From a virus, in the IMG/VR virus record IMGVR_UViG_3300042306_001913, positions 1-28,209 of that record: a stretch of 28,209 bases of DNA. One strand, 5' to 3'. A program made the position numbers and the translations under genes. This document shows, in pieces, positions 5,689-13,100 of the stretch. The stretch's first letter is position 1, and each line of letters begins with the position of its first letter. The notes below the pieces were generated by a model. The model was not told the origin of the DNA. It did no database searches and saw only the letters and a list, made by a program, of their open reading frames with translations.

Positions 5689-7370
5689 CCAGTCTCCCAG
5701 AGTGTTAGCTGCGTATAGCCTGCGTTGACTGTTTGCGCGGGTTGCGAGTGGATCGACCTTTTCCTTGTTTTTTTCTTGGGTGTCACTGGCTCGGAGGTCA
5801 AAACCAGTAAGGTTTCGAGGGTTTCTTCGCCGAGTAACAATCGGCTGGACTTGTCAAGTAATTCCTCCTGCGCTGATTTCTTATCGAAATCCTTCAGAGG
5901 CTTAACTTCCCCAGTACAAGCCGGGTAGCTTCTTACGAAGGCTGCTTTCCCTAAGATGTTGATTGCGGCGGCCACATCTCTGGGTAAAGTACATCCACAC
6001 TCTAAACATTTATGGGTGCGGGTTGATAAACTTTTTTTAACACGATTGCCACAGCGAGGACAATCCTGACTGGTGTAAGCTGGTTGAACTTTGATAAACT
6101 CTCGGTTGGGAGTTTTCATTTTCGTTTCAAGAAAACCGGTTAATTGTCCTAAACTAGCATCAGCAAAGGATTTATTTAATCCCCCTTTGGCTTTCGCGTT
6201 ATTGCGTTCGTAGCCTTTACCGTCTTCTCTTTTTTTCGGTTTAGGTCGTCGCATTAAATTCTTTAAGTTGAGGTCTTCTACGGCTACAGCGCCATGATTT
6301 TTGACAATATCGGTACTTAGGGCATGATTAAATCCTTTGCGTTGTCTTGCTATTTTTTCGTGAGTTTTAGCAACTTTAGCACGAGTTTTAGCGAGATTTT
6401 TGCCGTCTTTATTTTCCCCTGCTTTATACTGTCTAGCGGTTTTTCTTTGCAGTCTTGCTAGTCTTTTTTGCTGTTTTCTATAGTATTTGGGCGGGTCAAT
6501 TTGTTGGCCGTCGCTGGTACTAATTATATATTCTAGTCCTACGTCAATACCGATTGCTTTATCGGAATCAGGTAGATCATCTACTTCAAATTCACCAAAT
6601 AGACTTAGATAATATCCCGATGGGTATTTGATAATTGATACGGTAGAGGCTTTTCTGTCACCCCATCGAATGTCTAAAATATTGTTGATAATCTTTAAAT
6701 CGCCTAATGTTTTACTACAGCTACCTATAGATATTTTATCCCCTTTTCTAACAGCGCAATTGCTGATCTCAGAATAAAGAGATTTAATTTTATCTTCTTT
6801 TCTTTTAAATCTAGGAAGTTTCCTGTCTAAATTCTTTTTATCGAGTTTGGTGTAAGCTTTCCAGGAATCAGCAAGCTTTTTTAAAACCCCTTGGACAAAA
6901 GCCATAGGGATGTCCTTGCATAGTTCTGGACATTTTTCTTTTGTAATACAGCCACATAACCCAAAATAATTATCAGATTTTAACCGCCGTTGAATAGGGA
7001 TATGAACAGGATAAGAGTAACCTGCTTTTTGTCTTTTTTCTCTAGCTATCTGTATTTTAACTTTTTGCTTGCCAGTTAAATATTTAGGGGTGTAAAGGGG
7101 ATTAGGAAGGGATTTACCTTTTTCGTTTTTCAGGGAGTCAATAAATTGAGGTTTTTTAGCTAAACGACGTTTAACCCGTTTAACTGGTTTTCCTGTTATT
7201 TGCTCAAGCTCGTCGTAATACTTATTAAGCTGATATTCCATCAGTAGCTCTAGCCCAAAATTCCAGACAGCTTTAAGCTCGTCCATCCAGCGATCAATAT
7301 AGGTTCGCTGAGTGGCATTAAGGTTAAGTTTTATGTCCGCAATAGTTTTTTTGACTAGCATGGCTTTCAT
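5685..7370 (-). CDS. tnpB: TnpB-family RNA-guided nuclease (IS200/IS605 OrfB-like)
   Basis: A protein of about 561 residues (start at 7370, where GAAGG lies 6 nt upstream; the frame is open to an ATG at 7388, but the promoter would start transcription there). Numbering from 7370, the RuvC triad is complete: D276 (GIDVG), E365 (VEDLNL) and D465 (RDVAAAIN). The zinc ribbon is CPRC at 437-440 and CLEC at 455-458. The N-terminal half is helical and basic, with a Cys-containing insert (LCGCITKEKCPELC), and there is a C-terminal extension of about 90 residues, so it is longer than the usual ~400. TnpB cuts DNA with a guide RNA made from the element's 3' end. No TnpA is present, so it may be mobilised in trans, domesticated, or a Cas12-like relative. 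Confidence 0.88.
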   Translation of the reverse strand: MKAMLVKKTIADIKLNLNATQRTYIDRWMDELKAVWNFGLELLMEYQLNKYYDELEQITGKPVKRVKRRLAKKPQFIDSLKNEKGKSLPNPLYTPKYLTGKQKVKIQIAREKRQKAGYSYPVHIPIQRRLKSDNYFGLCGCITKEKCPELCKDIPMAFVQGVLKKLADSWKAYTKLDKKNLDRKLPRFKRKEDKIKSLYSEISNCAVRKGDKISIGSCSKTLGDLKIINNILDIRWGDRKASTVSIIKYPSGYYLSLFGEFEVDDLPDSDKAIGIDVGLEYIISTSDGQQIDPPKYYRKQQKRLARLQRKTARQYKAGENKDGKNLAKTRAKVAKTHEKIARQRKGFNHALSTDIVKNHGAVAVEDLNLKNLMRRPKPKKREDGKGYERNNAKAKGGLNKSFADASLGQLTGFLETKMKTPNREFIKVQPAYTSQDCPRCGNRVKKSLSTRTHKCLECGCTLPRDVAAAINILGKAAFVRSYPACTGEVKPLKDFDKKSAQEELLDKSSRLLLGEETLETLLVLTSEPVTPKKKTRKRSIHSQPAQTVNAGYTQLTLWETG

Positions 7371-7397
7371 GAATCGACCTTCTTTCATTCTTATTTA

Positions 7398-7427
7398 AAT
7401 ATACCATAAGCTTTATAGAAATGTCAA
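7398..7427 (-). promoter_or_regulatory. Sigma-70-type promoter of tnpB
   Basis: On the minus strand, -35 TTGACA (7427-7422), an 18-bp spacer and -10 TATATT (7403-7398). Transcription would start near 7391, just ahead of the tnpB ribosome site. The whole box is an imperfect copy of the promoter at 7978-8007. Confidence 0.65.
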
Positions 7428-7436
7428 GTAAGAAGT

Positions 7437-7934
7437 CTAAAGATTTTTTGGGATACCAGTTCCCACATCAGAACCTATAGCCCAACCCTTATAAAAGTTA
7501 AAGGCAGTAGTATCAATATGAAGGGGAAACCCTAAAGCTTCCCAGTGTTCTAATAGTCTTAGTACATCAACAGTCTGAACCGTGTAATTTAATCCTGTTT
7601 CAGTGATGATAAATTTTTCAAAAATCTCTGGGGCAACTAAAACAGAACAATAGTTAGTGTCGTCAAATTTACCAGACTTTTTAGCTAATTCAGAAGTAAT
7701 TGCGATCAAAATTTCTTTTGTAAGTAATCTTTCTTGCGATATATTGCGACTATCTAAGCTATTCCAAGCGGTAAATTTAACAATATAATCAAATTTTAAT
7801 TCTGTTTGATCTTTGGCAATTTTTCCAGTTACTCCATAAACAGGAGCATTAAAATTTTGTTGCACTTCTGGAGAACCAGTTACTCCATAAACAGGAGCAT
7901 TAAAATTTTGTTGCACTTTTGGAGAATTAGACAT
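7437..7934 (-). CDS. Hypothetical protein with duplicated NFNAPVYG N-terminal repeat
   Basis: A 165-residue protein. Residues about 5-38 are two copies of a 17-residue unit (VQQNFNAPVYGVTG plus three). This Asn/Pro/Tyr/Gly motif is familiar from the N-termini of many cyanobacterial proteins, often ones tied to signalling or conflict systems, but I know no defined function. The remainder (about 40-165) is a mixed alpha/beta domain (FDYIVKFTAWNSLD, LLTKEILIAITSELAKKS, YTVQTVDVLRLLEHWEALG) that I do not recognise. A clear promoter (7978-8007) lies 44 bp upstream, and tnpB follows with its own copy of that promoter. Confidence 0.65.
   Translation of the reverse strand: MSNSPKVQQNFNAPVYGVTGSPEVQQNFNAPVYGVTGKIAKDQTELKFDYIVKFTAWNSLDSRNISQERLLTKEILIAITSELAKKSGKFDDTNYCSVLVAPEIFEKFIITETGLNYTVQTVDVLRLLEHWEALGFPLHIDTTAFNFYKGWAIGSDVGTGIPKNL
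7825..7926 (-). repeat. 51-bp tandem repeat (two copies) in the 165-aa gene
   Basis: Two adjacent 51-bp units (7825-7875 and 7876-7926) differ at very few bases and encode the duplicated 17-residue NFNAPVYGVTG block. The near identity at DNA level suggests a recent duplication. Confidence 0.9.
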
Positions 7935-7977
7935 AACTTGTAGTAAAAAAGATGCTAAACTATATTTGACTAACTTA

Positions 7978-8007
7978 AATCTACCATAAGCCTACTAGAA
8001 ATGTCAA
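7978..8007 (-). promoter_or_regulatory. Promoter of the 165-aa gene, overlapping the RHH start
   Basis: On the minus strand, -35 TTGACA (8007-8002), an 18-bp spacer and -10 TAGATT (7983-7978). The -35 box lies within the first codons of the plus-strand ribbon-helix-helix ORF at 8001, giving an overlapping divergent arrangement. A diverged copy lies at 7398-7427 before tnpB, with shared ACCATAAGC and AGAAATGTCAA. Confidence 0.6.
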
Positions 8008-8153
8008 ATGAAAATAAAGATAAAAATTATTATCCTCTTAACGTCCGTACATCAGAATCAGAAGAGAAAAAGCTAAAAAAATACTGTAAAGCCCGGAAGC
8101 GGTCAATAACCGAGGTAGTCCGGGAATTGATTAGAAGTTTACCCGATGACTGA
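8001..8153 (+). CDS. Ribbon-helix-helix (CopG/Arc-like) mini-protein, 50 aa
   Basis: A 50-codon ORF encoding MSNENKDKNYYPLNVRTSES followed by two helices (EEKKLKKYCKARKRS, ITEVVRELIRSL). The order is that of ribbon-helix-helix DNA-binding proteins: a short beta strand (YPLNVRT), helix A, a turn with Ser-Ile-Thr, then helix B. Such dimers repress promoters and often their own. The gene runs divergently from the 165-aa gene and overlaps its -35 box, and ends 31 bp before a strong terminator stem. No clear ribosome site is seen, so expression is unproven. It could control the two matching promoters at 7398-7427 and 7978-8007. Confidence 0.6.
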   Translation: MSNENKDKNYYPLNVRTSESEEKKLKKYCKARKRSITEVVRELIRSLPDD

Positions 8154-8183
8154 TACTCAAGGATGTTATTGGGATAGCTAACA

Positions 8184-8217
8184 TTAAAAGTGCCAGTTCA
8201 CAGACTGGCACTTTTAA
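8184..8217. terminator. Bidirectional intrinsic terminator
   Basis: A perfect 14-bp stem (TTAAAAGTGCCAGT with ACTGGCACTTTTAA) with 6-nt loop TCACAG. A-tract and T-tract at the ends make it functional on both strands. It lies between the plus-strand RHH gene and the minus-strand antirepressor-like gene, whose stop is at 8220. Confidence 0.88.
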
Positions 8218-8219
8218 CT

Positions 8220-8981
8220 TTATTCTCCGATTAATAGCTGACGGTTTCTAGCCTTAGAAAAAAGCTGCTTAACTTCCTTGAGGTTTTCGGTGGGGACATA
8301 GGATGCTTGATTAACTCGCAACCCCTGACACACTAAATGAGAGCGTCCATTCTTCTCTAACCAACGCTCTAACTCTCTTCCAGACTTGAATCCTAGTTCT
8401 TTCCCTAACTCAGCAGTAGAACGACCCTCAAAACTCACGTTTCGTCCGTTTTTACAGATAATTGTCTCGGTGACTTTTTCAACCTTCTCGATCACAATAT
8501 CTGGACGGCCATCTAACAAGGCTAAAACCTCAGCACCATGTATTAATCGAATTGCGTCACGCCGATCCATATAATAGGTTTTGGCTTTTGTCAGTTCTAA
8601 CTCAAGTTCTAATTCTCGAATACGTCCACTTTGAGCGGGGATTACTTCTTTAACGATGCGTTCGCATTCAAGAAAATATTTTCGGATCACTTTTCCCTGT
8701 TCCGTCCCGGCCATCATGCCCAGTGACTTAAAACAATCGATAGTCAGAAAGATTTGTTCGGTACGAGAAGCCGTCAAACCATTGCTGTGAGCGACACTCA
8801 TCCATTTGGATAAGTAGTCTGTTCCTGCATCAAAATTGCGAGTTAACTTTTTTCGGCAAGCTTGTTTACTTGAGTATCCCAACCATTGCCAAGCTAACTC
8901 AAAATCTACGGGGAATAACTCCCCACTGTCCACTAGAGACTGAGCAATTGATTGAGAAAACGGTACAATATCAATAGCCAT
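8220..8981 (-). CDS. Phage antirepressor-like protein (AntA/AntB or MSV199-type)
   Basis: A 253-residue protein. Residues about 25-115 match the N-terminal domain of phage antirepressors of the AntA/AntB-MSV199-Bro group: ELAWQWLGYSSKQACRKKL, FDAGTDYLSKWM, then FLTIDCFKSLGMMAGTEQGK and VIRKYFLECERIVKE. A coiled-coil stretch (RIRELELELELTKAKTYYMD) follows. The C-terminus looks like a DNA-binding or winged domain with TAELGKELGFKSGRELERWL. Antirepressors inactivate phage repressors or act as regulators; here a regulatory or host-takeover role is inferred. The start is firm: AGGAG lies 8 nt before the ATG. A possible extended -10 promoter and a GC-rich hairpin lie in its leader, and a terminator follows the stop. 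Confidence 0.78.
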   Translation of the reverse strand: MAIDIVPFSQSIAQSLVDSGELFPVDFELAWQWLGYSSKQACRKKLTRNFDAGTDYLSKWMSVAHSNGLTASRTEQIFLTIDCFKSLGMMAGTEQGKVIRKYFLECERIVKEVIPAQSGRIRELELELELTKAKTYYMDRRDAIRLIHGAEVLALLDGRPDIVIEKVEKVTETIICKNGRNVSFEGRSTAELGKELGFKSGRELERWLEKNGRSHLVCQGLRVNQASYVPTENLKEVKQLFSKARNRQLLIGE

Positions 8982-9012
8982 ATTGGACTCCTATTCAGTT
9001 AATGTGGTTAGT

Positions 9013-9031
9013 CCCCCGGTACTAACGGGGG
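9013..9031 (-). promoter_or_regulatory. GC-rich hairpin in the antirepressor leader
   Basis: CCCCCG (9013-9018) pairs with CGGGGG (9026-9031) around a 7-nt loop in very AT-rich surroundings. It lies between the putative promoter and the ribosome site, so it could affect leader stability or translation. No T-run follows on either strand, so it is not a standard terminator. Confidence 0.45.
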
Positions 9032-9041
9032 CATTACTACA

Positions 9042-9050
9042 ATTGTACCA
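9042..9050 (-). promoter_or_regulatory. Possible extended -10 promoter for the antirepressor-like gene
   Basis: The minus strand reads TGGTACAAT (9050-9042), an extended -10 element. A good -35 is lacking (CGTCAA at 17 bp). Transcription would start near 9035, giving a leader of about 55 nt that contains the 9013-9031 hairpin. Confidence 0.4.
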
Positions 9051-9098
9051 TTTCACATAGTTGCTTGACGATTCTAGTCAGTAGGAAGAAATAATCAG

Positions 9099-9132
9099 GG
9101 AAAGAGGATTAAAATAATCCTCTTTCTTTTTT
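9099..9132 (+). terminator. Intrinsic terminator (plus strand)
   Basis: GAAAGAGGATTA (9100-9111) pairs with TAATCCTCTTTC (9115-9126) around a 3-nt loop and is followed by TTTTTT. The T-run is on the plus strand, yet no plus-strand gene precedes it within the intergenic region. It may end a small unannotated RNA or protect against read-through. Confidence 0.7.
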
Positions 9133-9160
9133 AGTGTCCTATGCTGGCAGTCATTGTTAG

Positions 9161-9275
9161 ATTGTTAATAGATTGTAGATATTGTTATTAACAATAGAAC
9201 CCTTGATATATATAGCTTCTAGACTTTGTTGATACTGTTAACGCTATTCCCCAATATTATTTTTTTACGCTCTTA
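9161..9275. repeat. Repeat half-element A, copy 2
   Basis: Second copy of the element at 57-175, with the palindromic core ATTGTAGATA-(4)-TATTAACAAT at 9172-9195. Half-element B follows about 33 bp later, so here the two halves form a compact, gene-free unit. Confidence 0.75.
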
Positions 9276-9307
9276 CTGTTGAGGCTGTCTTTCCTTTTTA
9301 CCCCATT

Positions 9308-9401
9308 TTCTTTTTTCCTCTATAAAGCATCAACGGCATCTACAAAGTCCAAAACCGTTACAGGGTAACGGTTTTGGTTGTAGATAGGGTTATTTACAAT
9401 C
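9308..9401. repeat. Repeat half-element B, copy 2, with strong hairpin
   Basis: Second copy of 1421-1511. CCAAAACCGTTAC (9349-9361) pairs perfectly with GTAACGGTTTTGG (9365-9377) around loop AGG. Copy 1 has GAAACC/GGTTTC where this copy has AAAACC/GGTTTT, so one base pair changed on both sides. A core (GTTGTAGATA, 4 bp, TATTTACAAT) follows at 9377-9400. Confidence 0.75.
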
Positions 9402-9434
9402 TATCAACAATCCAACTTCCCACGGTATGGGTTC

Positions 9435-9728
9435 TTAGTTACGAGAAAAAAACTCTGGACATCTTTTTTTAGCGTTTTCAAGGATTTTCCTTATTCTTTC
9501 GTTGATAAAATAATCACGCCAAATATTAATTGGTTCGTACTGTGACCTCGAACTACTGTTCTGTTCAACGGCATATCTAATCGCTCCCATAGTTTCTCCC
9601 AGTGTCAGTCCAGACTTGAGATACTGACAAGTTCTTTTCTCAAGTATCTCTTGAGTTTGAGTATCGAGAGACAGTGCCACGGTAGGCATCATTCCTAAAA
9701 ACAATAAGCTTAAAGCAATCTTTCTCAT
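9435..9728 (-). CDS. Small secreted protein (97 aa)
   Basis: Begins with a clear signal peptide (basic MRK, hydrophobic IALSLLFLGMMPTVALS, likely cleavage near residues 19-21). The mature part of about 77 residues is helical, with two cysteines (CQYLKSG and RCPEFF) that could form a disulfide. No family recognised. It lies 18 bp downstream of the NlpC/P60 gene on the same strand, so probably the same transcript. An exported phage protein here might act on the envelope or in superinfection exclusion, but that is only inferred from position. Confidence 0.7.
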   Translation of the reverse strand: MRKIALSLLFLGMMPTVALSLDTQTQEILEKRTCQYLKSGLTLGETMGAIRYAVEQNSSSRSQYEPINIWRDYFINERIRKILENAKKRCPEFFSRN

Positions 9729-9746
9729 CGGGGTTATCGTAATTTT

Positions 9747-10181
9747 CTATGATTTTACCACTCCTGAAGCAGGTACTCGATAAACCAGTACAGGCGGGTA
9801 TTCATGAATATAGGTCTTCATCACGCCATTTATTGAGTCAGCATGAATATACTCCCCATCTCCTAAATAGATGCCTACATGACCATCTACCCCTGACTTA
9901 TGGAACATTAGAACATCACCTTTACACAGATCACCTTCAACCCTATCTAGTAAGCGATCAAGAAATTTGACTAAGAAGTTATTCCGGGGAATCCGTTCGT
10001 AGTTTTCAATAATGAAATCATGGGGCAAGAATCCGACTTTAATCCCCACGCCAGCGATAAATCCTACACAATCGGTTCCAATACCTTTGAGGGATTGACC
10101 ATGAAACCAGGGAGTACCGAGCCATTCAAGAGCTTCGGTAACAATTTGATTACCCAAAGAATCGTTTTTTAGTTCGTTCAT
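9747..10181 (-). CDS. NlpC/P60-family tail peptidase (gpK-like)
   Basis: A 144-residue papain-like cysteine peptidase covering one NlpC/P60 domain. The catalytic Cys is C38 in GTDCVGFI, the His is H101 in DGHVGIYLG, and a third polar residue is H113 in YIHADS. The TPWFHGQS segment before the Cys is typical. The family cleaves peptide stems of peptidoglycan (D-gamma-glutamyl-diaminopimelate bonds). In lambda-like phages the equivalent (gpK) belongs to the tail tip and follows the tape-measure and minor tail genes. The start overlaps the end of the tape-measure gene by 32 nt, which supports translational coupling. Confidence 0.88.
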   Translation of the reverse strand: MNELKNDSLGNQIVTEALEWLGTPWFHGQSLKGIGTDCVGFIAGVGIKVGFLPHDFIIENYERIPRNNFLVKFLDRLLDRVEGDLCKGDVLMFHKSGVDGHVGIYLGDGEYIHADSINGVMKTYIHEYPPVLVYRVPASGVVKS

Positions 10182-13100
10182 TTTGTGTATTTTCCCGTTC
10201 TTTTAATTGATTCAAACTATAACCCATATCATTCCGTGATTCTACAGTCACGTTATTGGTGTTATTAATTACCAAAGACTGATTAGAGTTATTGTTATTT
10301 GAGGTTGTGGAGTAATTAGGCTTACCCCCGACAAATCCCCCATTAGCATAGTTCTTAATAGGAGCATTATTTCTGTAGTCTAGATAAGCTTCTGTTTCTT
10401 TAGGGGTAAGAACCAATTCGCCTTCATTAGCTACGATTAATCGAGGTTTTCGGCCTCCCGACATTGCTCGTTCGCGCTGAAAAGCTGAAATGATATTTTT
10501 CTCTATCGGAGCATTGGCATCCCCAACTTTTCCACCATCACTAAATAGGCTGAATCCTGTACCTAGAGAAAAGGCAGAAGCCGGAGCAGAAGCAAAGCTA
10601 GAGGCTCCTATACTACCAAGTGACCCAATCGAACCAAGTCCGCCTAGTCCCCCACTAAAAATCCCTGTTATTCCACTAAGTAGCCCGTTAAATAAGCCAC
10701 CTCCGCCACCTCCCCCAAAAATAGAGGAAAAGATGTTACCTACTGGTTTAAAGATACTGTTTAGGGCATTAGTAAAGAAGTTGCCTACTGGCCCGATGAT
10801 TGCATTAAATACTGACTCAAATGCCTGAGTTATTGGTTTAGTAAAACCATCGATAGCAGAAGTTAGGGCATCGATAGCAGGCTTGGTAATACCCTCGACA
10901 AATTTAGTTGCAATATTTAAGCCAAGACTACTAAAAGCTGATCCTATTCCTTTTCCTTCTCTAATATCAGAGAAAAAGCTTTCAGCTGCGCCACGATTTG
11001 GAGAAGCGTCTAGCTCCGCTCGTTCTAACCTTAATTCTGCAAGCTTTTCCCATTCTGAGCGGATATTAGCTACAAAATCAGCGTATTGTGGTAAGTCTTT
11101 GTAAGGTTCTAAATAATCCTCTAGTTCTTCTTTTTCTTTTTGTAGGCTAATACGTTCGGCAAGGATAGCAGAATCATCAAATAGAGTCGGTCGGGATTGA
11201 TTCTCTAGCTTCAATCTTTGAACAGTTAAATCATTTAACCGATCACGGATACTCCTGACTGTATCTCTGGTTTTTCTAAACGATGCTTCTAAGGTAGCTA
11301 CTCCCTGATTCTTGCCTAATTGTTCAATTGCTTGATCAAGAATTGCTACCTGTTCTTTAGCTAATTCAGCGTTTTTAGCTAAAACCTCGATACTATCTGT
11401 CATTTCTTTGATAAATTCAGGGGGGAGAGCTATACCTTTTCTTTGAAATTCTCCTAAGATTTCTTTTATCGCGTCGCTGTATTTTTGTTGAGCCTCAGCA
11501 TTTAAAAGTAAAGTCCGTCGCTGGTCTTCTAGTGATTCAATCTGAGAGCGATATTGTCGAGAGACTTCTGTAGCACTCTTATTAATTTCTTCTTGTACTG
11601 TCAGATACCCTTTAGAGTTGATAGTCAAATCAGCGACATTCTCGGAAGCATCTCTTAAAGTACGTTCTAATGCACGGGCATCTTCCTCTTGCTGCCGTCT
11701 AAATTTCATTGATCTGTCAAGAGCATTGTTTAGATTTTGTTGCTCTTCTAGCCGTCTTAAGAACTCCTCAGCGTTTTGGTTGGCTGTTTCAGCGTTGCGA
11801 ATTTGATCAGCCGCTGCGCCAAGATTACCTGTAGGAAGATTAGGAACGGGCGGTAAATTAGGACTCTGGAAGTTAATCGGATTGTCTTTAAGAACCGGTG
11901 GTAAATCGGCGTCCCAGAAATTATCTTGATTTTGATTAGGTAGAGTCGGTAATTGGGCTATGGGTGGGGGACTACTAAATTCTGGGCCGCCTTTTCCTTC
12001 TTTTGTTTCTTCTTTTGTTAAAACACGGGCAGGAGAAGGGTTAGGGGTGGAGTCTTTAATGGATTGGCTAATTGCATTAGTAGCATTAGTTATTATTTTT
12101 CGATTATTTAGTTGATTGCCGTTAATGTTTGCATAAGCAGTTACAATATATTCTTTCCCATTAATGTTTACCAGTCCAACGTTACCAATAACTTTAGAGT
12201 TATTTCCAATTTTTCCGCCGATTTCATTATTATACTTAAAATTTCTTGTTTGCCTCAGAGATTGTTCAGCTAATTGACTTGCAGGATTTTGATTTTTAAT
12301 TAAAGACTGCATAGCTAACGTTACGTCTTGTGCTGTTGAAATGTTTGGAGTTCCACTGCCTGGTATATTTAAATACCTAGAAATAGTAGTGTTTTTATAA
12401 CCTTCTTTTTTGGCTAATTCTGTAGCTCTGGTTAGCCCACCTAGCTGATCAATTAAAACATTAGTTGCCGTATTATCTGACTTTTCCAGCATTAATTGTA
12501 TTAACTGTTCAACTGTTCTAACTTGATTGGCTTTTAATTGTCCGTGTGGATCAACCAAAGGCGATTTTATGGCGATAGCATCTTTTAAGGAAAGTTTTCC
12601 GCTTGTTATTTCTTTGGCAATCAAATCAGCAATAATAACTTTAATTGTACTAGCTGGCGACGCTGGGGGTGTTTGAGCATTTTTAGAATATACAGTTTTT
12701 CCGCCAACTTCTTGAACTAAAACAGATTGAATATTTTTTGGTAATCTGTTGGTGATTTGTTGCTGAACTGATGGAGAAGGGCTAGGGGTGGAAATTGATG
12801 GAGTGGGTGAACCGCCTTGATTTCTTCTGATTTGTTGAATACGGTTTAATGCCCCGCTGTTAGCAGGATTGCCGTCATATCGCAGTGCGCCTAGTTCTGC
12901 TTGAGTACGGGGAGCATTGGGTTGATATTTTCCTAAAGACTGTTCATAAACTTTCAACAAGTCTTCCATCCGTTTCATGCCTTGCCCGGGGTAATTAGCC
13001 CCTGGGAAAGATGCCCATTCTTTGCGGGTTGCGTTAATTGCCCCACGAATATCTCCCTTAAGAAGCTCGTCCAATCCACCTCTCATTAAAATACGGCTTA

